A stretch of DNA of 64,000 bases, from positions 2,852,001 to 2,916,000 of the forward strand of contig JASGIG010000001.1 in assembly GCA_047602055.1 (NCBI GenBank). The letters are read 5' to 3'. This document shows, piece after piece, positions 1-9,064 of this stretch. The notes beneath the pieces are model-generated. The model did not search any database, was not told the origin of the DNA, and saw only the letters and a list, made by a program, of their open reading frames with translations. Within the stretch, counting starts at the first letter, position 1; each line of letters starts with the position of its first letter. Source of the DNA: JAODBQ01 sp047602055 (GTDB lineage: Bacteria; Actinomycetota; Acidimicrobiia; Acidimicrobiales; Ilumatobacteraceae). The position numbers and the translations under genes are program-made.

Positions 1-60
1 CCATCCTGGACCCAATACACGGAGCGGTTGTGGGATGAACTGGTCGGCGACGCCGATTGA
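1..60 (+). CDS. C-terminal end of an unidentified gene (5' truncated)
   Basis: Frame 1 reads the last 19 residues of a protein (PSWTQYTERLWDELVGDAD) and stops at TGA 58-60. The composition, with aromatic and acidic residues in an amphipathic pattern, looks like a real C-terminal helix, such as those closing many GT4 glycosyltransferases. The fragment is too short to assign a function. It converges on the Wzt gene, whose stop is at 84, so it belongs to a separate transcript from the left. Confidence 0.45.
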   Translation, partial: PSWTQYTERLWDELVGDAD

Positions 61-83
61 TCGGATTCGAACGGACTTCTCGA

Positions 84-1280
84 TCAGCCGATGTCCCACG
101 ACGGTCGCAAGGTCACCGCCCCGCCGGTCTCCAGGGTGCTGCCGGTCATGACGTCGAAGCGCAAGGCGAGGTGCAGGTTGTCGTAGACGTGCTGGCGGTT
201 GAAGTCGGTGATGTTGGTGTGCAGGTCGTACGTGCCCGGCAGGAGCGGGACGTCACGCAGCACCACGTCGACGATGCCCGTGCCGTCCATGTGGTCCGGG
301 ACGATCCCGGCATCGCGCGTGTGCGGACCGGTGACGGCGGCGGAGCCGGTCTTCTCGATGACGAAGCCGAACACGGGCTTCGGCACCCGCGTGGTCGCCC
401 GGTAGTGCATCCGGATCGTGACGTCGTCGCCGGTCCGGAACCTGCGGGTGGGGATCGTGCCGTCGCCGACGAGGAGCTCGACGTCGGTCACCTGGATCTC
501 GCCCGAGCCGCGACGAGTGCTCTCGCCGCCGTCGGCGCGGTCGCCCAGCATCGTCTCCACGTACTTGTTGACGAGGTCGGCGGGATCGCCCTCGCCGGTC
601 ATCCTGCCGTGGGTCAGCCAGATCGCCCGGTCGCACATGTTGCGCACGCTGCCCATGTCGTGGGTGACGAGCACGATGGTGCGGCCCTCGTTGCGGAAGT
701 CGACGAACTTCTCCAGGCACTTCTGCTGGAACGTCACATCGCCGACGGCGAGGATCTCGTCGACGATCAGCAGCTTCGGATCGACGTTCACCGCGACGGC
801 GAAGGCCAGCCGCACGTACATGCCGGAGGAGTAGGTCTTCACCGGTGAGTCGATGAACTCTTCGAGTCCGGCGAAGCTCACGATCTCGTCGAATCTCGCG
901 GCGATCTCCCGCCGGCCCATGCCGAGGATCGAGGCGTTGAGAAAGACGTTGTCGCGACCGGACAGCTCGGGATGGAAGCCGGCGCCCAGTTCGAGGAGTG
1001 CCGACATCCGCTTCTCGACCCGAATGGATCCCTTGTTCGGCTGGAGGATGCCGGCCATGCACTTCAGCAACGTGCTCTTGCCCGAGCCGTTGTGGCCGAT
1101 CACTCCGAACATCTCGCCTTCCTTGACGTCGAAGCAGACGTCGTCGAGCGCGACGAACTCCTCGTAGACGTTGCGGCGACCGCGCTTGGCGATCAGCCCC
1201 TTCAGTGAGTTGGTCTTGTCCTTGTGGAGCTTGAACGTCTTGGTGAGGTGGTCGACCTCCAGTGCCTTGGCAAGTGTCAT
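84..1280 (-). CDS. Polysaccharide ABC exporter, ATP-binding subunit with C-terminal sugar-binding domain (Wzt-like)
   Basis: 398 residues. This is the ATPase of an O-antigen/teichoic-acid-type exporter that moves finished lipid-linked polysaccharide across the cytoplasmic membrane. Walker A is GHNGSGKST at residues 62-70, followed by the signature YSSGM and Walker B LLIVDEILAVGD. Residues ~255-398 form a beta-rich extension like the Wzt C-terminal domain, which in known Wzt proteins recognises the glycan end. The start is ATG 1280, which overlaps the permease stop as TGATG, so the two subunits are translationally coupled. Upstream on the same strand lie a secreted protein, a GT4-GT2 fusion and a coiled-coil protein. 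The substrate is unknown; the family assignment is firm. Confidence 0.93.
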   Translation of the reverse strand: MTLAKALEVDHLTKTFKLHKDKTNSLKGLIAKRGRRNVYEEFVALDDVCFDVKEGEMFGVIGHNGSGKSTLLKCMAGILQPNKGSIRVEKRMSALLELGAGFHPELSGRDNVFLNASILGMGRREIAARFDEIVSFAGLEEFIDSPVKTYSSGMYVRLAFAVAVNVDPKLLIVDEILAVGDVTFQQKCLEKFVDFRNEGRTIVLVTHDMGSVRNMCDRAIWLTHGRMTGEGDPADLVNKYVETMLGDRADGGESTRRGSGEIQVTDVELLVGDGTIPTRRFRTGDDVTIRMHYRATTRVPKPVFGFVIEKTGSAAVTGPHTRDAGIVPDHMDGTGIVDVVLRDVPLLPGTYDLHTNITDFNRQHVYDNLHLALRFDVMTGSTLETGGAVTLRPSWDIG

Positions 1281-2077
1281 CACATCTCCTCGGCGAACTT
1301 CGGTGCGAGGCGGGCGAAGACCCAGGAACCGACGATGAACGCGCCGAAGGCGTAGACGGTGAGCAACGCGAGACGCCCTGGCCCCGGGAAGCGCAGGTCG
1401 TACATCACGTCGTGGACAGCGGTGATGAAGGCGCCCGTCGGCCCGTAGTTGGCCAGCACCCGCAGCGGATGGAACTGGAGCGTCGCCGGGAAGTAGATGA
1501 CCGGCGTGGCGTAGAACAGGATCTGGCTGAGGATGCCCCAGAGGTAGTTGACGTCGTGGTAGAAGACGTTCGCCGCGGAGAGCGTCAACCCGATGCCCGC
1601 GCTGAAGATCGCCAGCAGGAGCAGGACGACCATCAGGACCGGCAACCACGGCAGCACCATGTTGCCGACGAAGAGCAACACCACGGTCAGCAGCGACAGC
1701 TCGATCAACAGCGTCACGAACTGGGCGATGACCACCGAGAACACGAGGTGCTCGGTGGGGAACTGGACCTTCTTGATCAGGCTCGCGCCGCCCTGGACGC
1801 TGCCGATGGCGGTGCCGACGGAGATCGAGAAGAAGTTGAACGGCAGCACGCCGGCGAGGAAGTAGAGCGGGAACGCCTTCAGGCCGCTCGGATCGCCCGG
1901 GACTGGGACGGCCTTGAACACGTAGGTGAAGATCACCGTGAAGATGACCATCTGGGAGAGCGGGTTGAGCAGGCTCCACGCCCAGCCGAGGATCGACTTC
2001 TTGTACCGGGTCCGTAGCTCCTTGAGCGACAGCAGGTACAGCAGGTTGCGGTGCGCAGCCGCCGTTCGCAGTGACAT
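1280..2077 (-). CDS. Polysaccharide ABC exporter, permease subunit (ABC-2 / Wzm-like)
   Basis: 265 residues. The N-terminus is short and cytoplasmic, with the motif KELRTRYKKSILGWAWSLLNP that is typical of Wzm/TagG permeases. About six hydrophobic segments follow, including VIFTVIFTYVFKAV and VVLLLLAIFSAGIGLTL. It forms the membrane channel used with the downstream Wzt-like ATPase, whose start codon overlaps this stop. ATG 2077 was chosen because the family motif begins about 20 residues later and nothing upstream in the frame looks coding. The pair indicates an ABC-dependent rather than Wzy-dependent polysaccharide pathway. Confidence 0.93.
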   Translation of the reverse strand: MSLRTAAAHRNLLYLLSLKELRTRYKKSILGWAWSLLNPLSQMVIFTVIFTYVFKAVPVPGDPSGLKAFPLYFLAGVLPFNFFSISVGTAIGSVQGGASLIKKVQFPTEHLVFSVVIAQFVTLLIELSLLTVVLLFVGNMVLPWLPVLMVVLLLLAIFSAGIGLTLSAANVFYHDVNYLWGILSQILFYATPVIYFPATLQFHPLRVLANYGPTGAFITAVHDVMYDLRFPGPGRLALLTVYAFGAFIVGSWVFARLAPKFAEEM

Positions 2078-2133
2078 GACGGCCTGGGAGCCTACCGACG
2101 GGTCCCGCCGCCTCTCGGGCAACCCGTCCCGGC

Positions 2134-3350
2134 TCAGGCACGTACGGCGAGCACCTGGGGGCGGTAGAGGCGGGGGTCGGCGATGGACTCCAGCCAGATC
2201 GCGCTGTTCTGGGACAGGAGGACCGACAGCGTGCCGTTCGGGGCGCGCCGGGGGAGGAGCACCGGCTGGTAGGTGGTCATCAGGGTGCCTGCCCGGTCGG
2301 CGGGGACGACGGCGGTGACCGGTACGTCGGCGACGACGCGCCACGGACCCTGGGGCGCGCTGGCCCGCTCGACGACCACCCGGTCGCCCCAGAACTCGTC
2401 CTGCTTGACCGCCGAGTACCAGACGCCGTCGATCAGCCGTGGCTGCATCGCGTTGGAGATCGACCAGCGCGACGAGATCGGCGCGGCCGCCGACGCGTCG
2501 GTCGACCAGCCGCGGCCGTCCCAGTACGTGGGCGGCAGCTCGAACTGGCCTGCCGGGACGCGGGCGAGGTACATCCGCGTCCCGGAGAACGGGGTCGGCT
2601 TGCCATAGCCGCCTTCTCGGGACAGCTCGAGCATGTTCGAGTTGCCGAACAGGTAGCTGAAGCCGTCCGGCGCGGTCTGCACGGCCGAGCCGTACTGGGG
2701 GAACACGCCGGAGTCCGGCGCCCACTCGAAGCGGATCGTCGCGAACGTCGCCGGGTCGTACACGCCGAGCCACGTCTCGATCGGGTGGCGGGTGATCCCG
2801 TCGAGGAACGCCTGGGCACCGTCCTCGACCATCCGCGACCAGAAGATGTACAACAGTCCGCCGGCGCCGATGCCGCCGCCGATCGGCCAGAACCAGTCCC
2901 GGTCCGACGTGCTCGGGGCGAACTCCCACGGCCGGCCGTCGAGGACCAGCTGGACGAGCGAGAAGCACGAGCCCTCCTGCAGCAGCAGCGTGTTGTGCAC
3001 GTAGTCGGTCGGCTGCAACGGGCCCTCGTCCGCGCCGCTGAGGTCGACGTACGGATCCGTCACCAGCCACAGCGTGCGATCGCCGCCCAGGGGGACGAGC
3101 TTCGGGTTGTCGAAGCCGCGCAGGGGGCCGATGCGATCACGCAGACGGGCGGTGAGCGCCGAAGCGTCGAGGTCGGGAACGCAGTCGGCGCCGATCACCT
3201 TCAACGGGTTGGGGATCCGCTGGGCCGGCGCGAGGTCGCCGCCGGCTCCGCTGTCGACGCCGGCAGCGCGCGCCCCGTGCCGGCGGTGACGGCGCACGCC
3301 AGGCATGCGGTGACGACGACGAACATCAGCGCCCGCCGCACCGGCCCCAT
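2134..3350 (-). CDS. Secreted protein of probable beta-propeller fold; signal peptide in a different frame (+1 frameshift)
   Basis: The mature part (~375 residues ending LYRPQVLAVRA) is rich in Trp, Gly and Asp with repeated short strands (TLWLVTDPYV, LLYIFWSRM, FSYLFGNSNM). It resembles secreted five-bladed propeller-like proteins, but I do not recognise the exact family. Its own frame has only a poor N-terminus (MPGVRRHRRHG). The neighbouring frame gives a good signal peptide from ATG 3350: MGPVRRALMFVVVTACLACA, then a small-residue stretch, then a stop at 3203-3201. Joining them needs one extra base to be skipped somewhere in 3203-3306. A start at 3350 leaves 16 bp to the upstream glycosyltransferase stop, which fits an operon. 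It may be a sequencing error or a truly inactivated export signal. Confidence 0.6.
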
Positions 3351-3366
3351 CGCCGGACCCTATCGC

Positions 3367-5235
3367 TCAGCCTCGGCCCGGCCAGGGCAGGTCCGGGTGG
3401 CGGGCGCGCAGGACGGCGATGGCGTCGTCATGGGCGACGTTGGTGAGGCTGAGCATCGAGCCGCGGTGGACCCGGTAACGGCCGACGATCTCGGGCACCA
3501 TCGCCAGGTGCCCACCCTCGCCGGCGATGCGCAGCGACAGGTCCCAGTCCTCCCAGCCGTGCAGCAGACCCTCGTCCGGGCGGTAGCCGCCGAGGCGAGC
3601 CCACACGTCGCGGCGCAGCATCAGCTGCGCGTCGATGTAGTTCGCCCGGCACAGCCGGTCGACGTCCCAGGCCAGCGCGCTGCGCAGGCCGAGCTCGTCG
3701 CCGAACTCCTCGAGGATGCCGTAGGCACCGGCCGCCGCGGGGTCGGCGTGCAACGCGTCGGCGAGCTTGCGCAGGCACGCCGGGTACAGCAGGTTGTCGG
3801 CGTCGAGGACCATCACGAGCGGGGCGCGGGCGTGCTCGAACGCCGTGTTGCGGGCGGCCGAGAGCCCCTCGTTGGCGTCCTTGCCCAGCAGCAGCATCGG
3901 TACGTGCGGGTTGGCCGCGAGCACCCCGGCGACGACGGCGCGGCTGTCGTCGGTGGCGTGATCGTCGACGACCACGATCTCGGTGTCGACCCCCTCGCTG
4001 GCGATCGCACTGGCCAGCGCGTCACCGACGGTGTCGGCGTAGTCGTAGACCGAGACGATCACGCTGACCTCGGCGCGTGCGCCCGCCCAAGCGGGCGTCT
4101 CGACCCGCTCGACGTGCTGCTCGGCGCCGTGGTGCAACACGCAGGTCAGCTGGTCGAGGCGACGCAGGTCGGCCGACTCGGCCATCGCCAGGCGCTTGAT
4201 CTGGCGCAGCCGGCCGGCGAACGGCTTGAACGCCCCGAGGCGCACCGGGGGCGGGACCTGCGACGCGCCGAGCCGCCAGCGAGCGTTGCGCGGCGCGCCC
4301 CGGCGGACGTGCGTGTCGAGGCGGGGGAGCACCGCTGACTCCACGTGGTCGAGCATCCGGCCGACGGCGCCGGACAGCGCCAGGTCCTCGGTGACCGCGA
4401 GGCGCGCTGCGGCACGCATCGTCGCCAACCGATCCGGGTCGTCGAGGAGCTCGTCGAGCGCGGCGCCGAGGTGCGCTGCCGGCGCTTCGACGAAGTGCTC
4501 GCCGGGGACCAGCGGCTCCACCCCGTCCGACGGCTCGGTGACGACGACGCAGCCGTTGGCCATCGCCTCGACCATCCGTGCCCACTCGAAGTACGGGCGG
4601 CCGCCGCCCGGCCGGTCGCGGTGCAGGTTGAGCAGGGCGGTGGCGCCGGCGAGGGTGGCGTACTTCTCGGGGCCGAACACCAGCCCGGGAGTGGTCGCCG
4701 TGACCGGCATGTCGAATCGGAACAGGTGCAGCGCGCAGCGCCGGCGCACGAGGCGCGGCGCCAGCTCGGCCAGCAGCCGTCCGCGGCGGTCGTCGAGCGC
4801 GCCGAGGAACAGGACGTCGACGGGCCGGTCGGTGGCCGGCGCGACCATCGAGGGGACCGCGCCGAGCTGGAGGCGATGCGCGTCGACCCCGCCGGCGCGC
4901 AGCGCGTCCACCCCGTGGGCGTTGATGTCGTAGGCCAGCAGGCCGAGCCGGGCAGCGTCCAACGTCAGGCCGAACCACTTCGTGCCGGGCTGCTCCGTGC
5001 CGATCGCCACGGACGCGGCCGCCGCCCGCATCAGCGCCTGCTTCGGGGCTGTGAACAGCTCGAAGAACTCGTGCGGCGCGACGACGAGGTTGACCGAGCC
5101 GTCGGCGGCGGGCAGACGATCCTGGACCAGGCGGGCCGGCCGCCCGGCGAGCGCGGCGGCCTCGACGATCCAGCGGGCGATGTCGGTCATGAACGCGTTG
5201 CCGCGCTCCGAGACGAAGACGTTGACGTCAGCCAC
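3367..5235 (-). CDS. Two-domain glycosyltransferase: GT4-like N-terminus fused to GT2 C-terminus
   Basis: 622 residues from GTG 5235. Residues 1-~330 resemble a GT-B glycosyltransferase, with a Gly-rich sugar-nucleotide half (ATALLNLHRDR, EWARMVEAMANGCVVVTEPS). Residues ~385-600 are a GT2 (GT-A) domain: VSVIVSVYDYADTV, EIVVVDDHATDDS, NEGLSAARN and a DAD metal-binding motif near residue 476 (VMVLDADNLLYP). A WEDWDLSLRI motif marks the catalytic-base region. It should add two sugars, or build a repeat, on a cell-surface glycan. The C-terminus HPDLPWPGRG is nearly the same as the end of the protein encoded at 10602-11925 (HPRLPWPS), so the two are paralogues. The coiled-coil gene 6 bp upstream probably partners it. 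Confidence 0.85.
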   Translation of the reverse strand: MADVNVFVSERGNAFMTDIARWIVEAAALAGRPARLVQDRLPAADGSVNLVVAPHEFFELFTAPKQALMRAAAASVAIGTEQPGTKWFGLTLDAARLGLLAYDINAHGVDALRAGGVDAHRLQLGAVPSMVAPATDRPVDVLFLGALDDRRGRLLAELAPRLVRRRCALHLFRFDMPVTATTPGLVFGPEKYATLAGATALLNLHRDRPGGGRPYFEWARMVEAMANGCVVVTEPSDGVEPLVPGEHFVEAPAAHLGAALDELLDDPDRLATMRAAARLAVTEDLALSGAVGRMLDHVESAVLPRLDTHVRRGAPRNARWRLGASQVPPPVRLGAFKPFAGRLRQIKRLAMAESADLRRLDQLTCVLHHGAEQHVERVETPAWAGARAEVSVIVSVYDYADTVGDALASAIASEGVDTEIVVVDDHATDDSRAVVAGVLAANPHVPMLLLGKDANEGLSAARNTAFEHARAPLVMVLDADNLLYPACLRKLADALHADPAAAGAYGILEEFGDELGLRSALAWDVDRLCRANYIDAQLMLRRDVWARLGGYRPDEGLLHGWEDWDLSLRIAGEGGHLAMVPEIVGRYRVHRGSMLSLTNVAHDDAIAVLRARHPDLPWPGRG

Positions 5236-5241
5236 GTGGGC

Positions 5242-5535
5242 TCACTCCTGGCCGGTGACGATGCGAGACGCCTTGACCGGCGCCCGCCCGAGCTTGCGCA
5301 GCGCCCGTCTGGCCACCCCGGCCTTGTCGGGATGGCGGACCGCGTCGCGCAGCGTCCCGCGGATCAAGGCGTGCCTGCTGAGCTCTGCCGGCAGCTGCTC
5401 GGCCATCGCCCGCACCTCGGCCCGGCGGGCCTGCGCGCCCTGGCGCAGCTCGGCGATCACCGCCTCGGCGACCTCCACCCGGCGGCGTAGCTCGTCGTTC
5501 TCGGCGCGCAACGTGTCCAGGTCGCTGTCGGGCAT
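5242..5535 (-). CDS. Small coiled-coil protein of the glycosyltransferase cluster
   Basis: 97 residues from ATG 5535. Residues 3-~35 are heptad-like (LDTLRAENDELRRRVEVAEAV), followed by a helical Ala/Arg stretch. The tail is basic and amphipathic (RRALRKLGRAPVKASRIV), which could bind membrane phospholipid. There is no catalytic motif. It is the first gene of the leftward operon, 6 bp before the GT4-GT2 gene. Four other proteins with the same plan (coiled coil, then basic tail) occur in this locus. Function is unknown; a scaffold or chain-length role is only a guess. Confidence 0.7.
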   Translation of the reverse strand: MPDSDLDTLRAENDELRRRVEVAEAVIAELRQGAQARRAEVRAMAEQLPAELSRHALIRGTLRDAVRHPDKAGVARRALRKLGRAPVKASRIVTGQE

Positions 5536-5555
5536 CCGTGGAAGGATACGCACCC

Positions 5556-7736
5556 ATGTCCGACGGCCCCCGGGACGACTCACACGGCGATCGCACCGTC
5601 GCCGTGCTCGTCGTCCCGAGCGGAACCCATCGGGTCGATCCGCTCGCCGACGCCGTGCGCGCCCACCACCCGGACTGGGACCTGGTGGCTGTTTGGACTG
5701 GTGACCCGCAAGTGCGCCCCGCCGCCGCGGTGCCGTGGGCGTCGTCGCAACCGTCGGGCGTCGAACTGGTGCGCTCGACCGCCGAGCAGGTCGAGTGGCG
5801 TCACGCGCTGCTGACCGCCCGCCGGGTGCTCGCCGGCGGTGCTCGCCGCGCCGTGCTGCTGTGGGTCGGCGCCGTCGGGGTGCTCGGGCCGCTCGACCCG
5901 CTGGCGAATGGCGATCTCACCGTCGTTGCCCGCACGCTCGCCCCGTTGCCCGGCGACGGGCTGGTGCCAGCGGAGGTCGATCTGTTGGAGGTCGGCGCGT
6001 ACACGACGAGCGTCGTCGCCGTCGGCCCGGGCGGCCTGCCCGCCGTCGACTGGTTGCTGGAGGTGATCGACGCCGACGGCGACGCCCCGGTCGGCCGTTG
6101 GTTGGAGCGTGCGGCCGCCCTGTTCGGGGCGGCGGTCGTCGACGACCCGAGGATCGGCGTCGGCCGCTGGCGTTGGGACACCGACGACCCGCTGCTCGTC
6201 GACGCGGCCGACTACGACGACACGCAGCCGTGGGTGCTCGACGGCCGGACGTTGCAGCGGCCGAGGATCGACGTCGCCGTCGGCCGGCGGCGCGCCGTGC
6301 TCGACGCGATCGCCGGCCAGCTGACCGGCGCCCGCCGCCCACCGTCGCTGCCCGGTGGATGGGCGGTCGACCCGGCGATACGCCACGCCGTCCGTACGGC
6401 GGCGCCGGACGAGGTACCTGATCCATGGAACGAGGCCGGCGCGTTCCGCCGATGGTTGGTGCCGCGCTACTGGACGGCGCTGCGCGACGTGCGCCCGGAC
6501 GTCGCCGCTGCGTTCCCCAACCCGCGATCCGAGGGCTTCCGCAGTTGGACGGAGACCGCGTTCACCGCCGACGCCGACATCCCCTTCGTCGTCCCACCGG
6601 TCGAGGTCAACCGCACGCTGGGCACTGCTGCCGAGCTCGGCGGCGATGGCGTCAACCTGGTCGGCTACCTCCCCCTGCAGGCCAGCCTCGGTGACGTCGC
6701 CCGCCGCCTTGCCGACGCGTTGGGTGCCGCGCGAATCCCGGTGTCGACGATCAGCGCCACCCGCTCGGCGAGCCCGCCACTGCCCGGTGGATGGCCGACC
6801 GACGAGCACGTCCGCTTCGACGCGACCATCGCCGTGGTCACGGCCGACCAGCTGCCGTACCAGCGCGCGGACCTGCCGGAGCTGTTCGACCGCCGGGCGC
6901 GCCTCGTCGGCTACTGGTTCTGGGAGCTCGAACACGTCCCGGCTGCGATGCGCCGCAACATCGCCCTCGTGGACGAGATCTGGGCCGGCTCGCGCTTCGT
7001 CGCCGATGCGTTCGCGGCCGTGTCACGCGTGCCGGTGCGCCACGTGCCGGTCCCTGTCGCCGAACCGGTCCGGTCGACCAGAACCCGGGCCGACTTCGCG
7101 CCGCTGGCACCGTTCGCCGGCCGGCCGATCCTGCTCGTCGCCCTCGACCACTTCAGCGTCACCGAGCGCAAGAACCCGGTCGGCGCGGTCGAGGCGTTCC
7201 GCCGCGCCTTCGCGCCCGGCGAGGGACCGGTGCTGGTCGTCAAGTCGATGAACGCCGGTCAGCGCTGGCCGCACCACGCCCGGGTCCTGCACGCCGCAGC
7301 GGGCCGGCCCGACATCGTCGTCTGGGACGAGCATCTGCCCCGCGAGGATCAGATGGCCGTGGTCGCCGACGCGGACGCGCTCGTGTCGCTGCACCGCGCG
7401 GAGGGCCTCGGGCTGCACCTCGCCGAGGCGATGTGGCTCGGCACGCCGACGATCGCCACCCGCTACAGCGGCAACGTCGACTTCATGGACGACGGCTGCG
7501 CACTGCTCGTCGACGCGTCGATGACGCACGTCACCGGCGGCCAGGGGATCTACCCGCCGAGCGCGGTGTGGGCGGACCCCGATGTCGACGAGGCTGCGGC
7601 GGCGATGCGCAGGTTGGTGTCCGACGACGGGTTGCGGAAGCGGCTCGCGCTCGCCGGCCGGGCCAAGATGACGGCTCAACCGACGCTGCGCGACACGGGC
7701 GAGCTGATCGGCCGGCTACTGCAGCGAGGAGGATGA
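5556..7736 (+). CDS. GT4-family glycosyltransferase with a long N-terminal extension
   Basis: 726 residues from ATG 5556, with the purine-rich GAAGGA upstream. The C-terminal ~215 residues are a GT4 nucleotide-sugar domain: RPILLVALDHFSVTERKNP, then VLVVKSMN, and the E-x7-E-type motif EGLGLHLAE near residue 615, followed by GTPTIATRYSGNVDFM. Residues ~330-500 resemble the acceptor half (VNLVGYLPLQASLGDVARR). Residues 1-~280 match no family that I recognise. It is the first gene of a rightward operon; its start lies only 20 bp from the divergent start at 5535. It probably extends the exported polysaccharide. Confidence 0.82.
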   Translation: MSDGPRDDSHGDRTVAVLVVPSGTHRVDPLADAVRAHHPDWDLVAVWTGDPQVRPAAAVPWASSQPSGVELVRSTAEQVEWRHALLTARRVLAGGARRAVLLWVGAVGVLGPLDPLANGDLTVVARTLAPLPGDGLVPAEVDLLEVGAYTTSVVAVGPGGLPAVDWLLEVIDADGDAPVGRWLERAAALFGAAVVDDPRIGVGRWRWDTDDPLLVDAADYDDTQPWVLDGRTLQRPRIDVAVGRRRAVLDAIAGQLTGARRPPSLPGGWAVDPAIRHAVRTAAPDEVPDPWNEAGAFRRWLVPRYWTALRDVRPDVAAAFPNPRSEGFRSWTETAFTADADIPFVVPPVEVNRTLGTAAELGGDGVNLVGYLPLQASLGDVARRLADALGAARIPVSTISATRSASPPLPGGWPTDEHVRFDATIAVVTADQLPYQRADLPELFDRRARLVGYWFWELEHVPAAMRRNIALVDEIWAGSRFVADAFAAVSRVPVRHVPVPVAEPVRSTRTRADFAPLAPFAGRPILLVALDHFSVTERKNPVGAVEAFRRAFAPGEGPVLVVKSMNAGQRWPHHARVLHAAAGRPDIVVWDEHLPREDQMAVVADADALVSLHRAEGLGLHLAEAMWLGTPTIATRYSGNVDFMDDGCALLVDASMTHVTGGQGIYPPSAVWADPDVDEAAAAMRRLVSDDGLRKRLALAGRAKMTAQPTLRDTGELIGRLLQRGG

Positions 7737-8001
7737 GCGTGGGACTGCGGACAACGGTGTCGTGGGTGCTCCGCGGCCAGGACAACACGATGCGGTCGCT
7801 GGACGCGATCTCCGTCGACCTGCAGGCGTTGCAGCAGCGAGTCGACGAAGCTCGGCCGCAGCGTCGCCGTGGAGATCACCGAGATGCGCGAGCGGCACCT
7901 CGCCGAGTTCGCGGCGACGCCGCGATGCCGTCGTGGGGGCGACCGACGACCTCGCCGAGCGCGTCGCGGCGCTGCGTCGCGAGGTCGAGGCCGGCCGGTG
8001 A
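7733..8001 (+). CDS. Small coiled-coil protein, interrupted by two +1 frameshifts
   Basis: ATG 7733 overlaps the previous stop (ATGA). The first frame reads MSVGLRTTVSWVLRGQDNTM and onward to QQRVDE. It continues sensibly only after skipping one base in GAAGCTC near 7850 (LGRSVAVEITEMRERHLAEFAA). A second skipped base near 7920 leads into DAVVGATDDLAERVAALRRE, ending at TGA 7999-8001. The rejoined product is ~88 residues, largely heptad-like helix. Both shifts are +1, as elsewhere in the window, so this is probably an intact gene with sequence errors. Its stop overlaps the next start (GTGA). Confidence 0.55.
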
Positions 8002-8261
8002 CGGCGCCCGACGACACGCCGGCGGCTCGCCTCGAACGCTGGCTGGCGCGGGACCGCGAGATCGGTGCGCAGGCCGAGCTGGACGAGCTGCGGCTCCGGC
8101 TGGTGGCCCGCGACCGGGAGATCGCCGACCTGCGCGCTCGCCTCGACCGGCTGTCCAACGATCTCGTCCAGGCCCGCTGCCGGCCGTCCGTCGAATCCTC
8201 GGGCGCCGCGCCGTTCGCTCGCCGGGTGCGCAGCCTCGCCGGCCGCGTGCTGCGCGGATGA
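7998..8261 (+). CDS. Small coiled-coil protein of the glycosyltransferase cluster
   Basis: 87 residues from GTG 7998, which overlaps the previous stop. Residues ~10-60 form a strong charged coiled coil (LDELRLRLVARDREIADLRA), followed by a basic amphipathic tail (ARRVRSLAGRVLRG). The stop overlaps the next gene's ATG (ATGA), so it is coupled on both sides to glycosyltransferase genes. There is no enzyme motif. Its architecture matches the proteins at 5242-5535, 11913-12191 and 12184-12345. Confidence 0.72.
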   Translation: MTAPDDTPAARLERWLARDREIGAQAELDELRLRLVARDREIADLRARLDRLSNDLVQARCRPSVESSGAAPFARRVRSLAGRVLRG

Positions 8262-9064
8262 CCGGCGAGCCGAGCGGGCGTCCACTCGTCAGCGTCGTCA
8301 TCCCGAGCATCGGCGCTGCGGGCACCGTGTTCGGCGCCTCGCGGACGTTCGTCGTCGAGGCAGCCCGCAGCGTGCTGGCCACCGCTGGCGTGCCGATCGA
8401 GATCGTCGTCGTCGCCGGCGTCCAGATGCCACCTGGCACGGCCGGCGAGCTGCGCCGCCTGTCCACGGTGGACGCCGGCGTCCGCCTCGTCGAGTACGCC
8501 GCGCCGTTCAACTTCTCGAAGGCGGTCAACCTCGGGTGCGCCCACGCCCGCGGCACGCACCTCCTGCTGCTCAACGACGACGTCGAGGTGATCACACCGT
8601 CGTGGCTGACGTCGATGCTCGACGCGCTCGGCCCGGGCGTCGGCGCCGTCGGGGCGAAGCTGCTGTTCGAGGACGGGACGCTGCAGCACGCCGGGCACAC
8701 CTACCGCGGTGCGCTCGGCCACGTCGGCTTCGGGCTGCCCGCCGACGCCACCGGGCGCGACGGGATCCTCACGCGCCGGCGGGCCGTCGCCGGCGCGACG
8801 GCTGCCTGCCTGCTCGTCCCGTTCGCCGTCTACGACCTCGTCGGCGGGCTGTGCACCGGCTTGCCCGGCAACTACAACGACGTCGACCTGTGCCTCAAGA
8901 TCCGCGCCGCCGGGTTGGACGTCGTCTACGAGCCCGCCGCCGTCCTGTACCACTTCGAGTCCCGCTCGCGGGTGCCGACGATCCGGCCGGAGGAACTGGC
9001 GTTCATGGACGCTCGCTGGCACAGCCGGATCGCCACGGATCCGTTCACGCCGGCGCGGCTGTGA
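8258..9064 (+). CDS. GT2-family glycosyltransferase (second-domain type)
   Basis: 268 residues. GT-A fold: LVSVVIPSIG, EIVVVAGVQMP, FNFSKAVNLGCAHARG, and the metal motif NDDVEV (LLLLNDDVEVITPSW). The acceptor region is GAVGAKLLFEDGTLQHAGHTY, followed by NYNDVDLCLKIRAAG and LYHFESRSR. These motifs belong to the C-terminal half of large bidomain GT2 rhamnosyl-type transferases. Here that half is a separate gene; a protein matching the N-terminal half is encoded on the other strand at 9764-10612. Translation is coupled to the upstream coiled-coil gene, and the 3' end overlaps the convergent gene by 20 bp. Confidence 0.85.
   Translation: MTGEPSGRPLVSVVIPSIGAAGTVFGASRTFVVEAARSVLATAGVPIEIVVVAGVQMPPGTAGELRRLSTVDAGVRLVEYAAPFNFSKAVNLGCAHARGTHLLLLNDDVEVITPSWLTSMLDALGPGVGAVGAKLLFEDGTLQHAGHTYRGALGHVGFGLPADATGRDGILTRRRAVAGATAACLLVPFAVYDLVGGLCTGLPGNYNDVDLCLKIRAAGLDVVYEPAAVLYHFESRSRVPTIRPEELAFMDARWHSRIATDPFTPARL

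Noticed and set aside
84..2141. Single 685-codon frame joining the Wzt gene to sequence upstream
   Set aside because: The first ~287 codons are an out-of-phase reading of the Wzm permease; the true Wzt begins at 1280, where it overlaps the permease stop.
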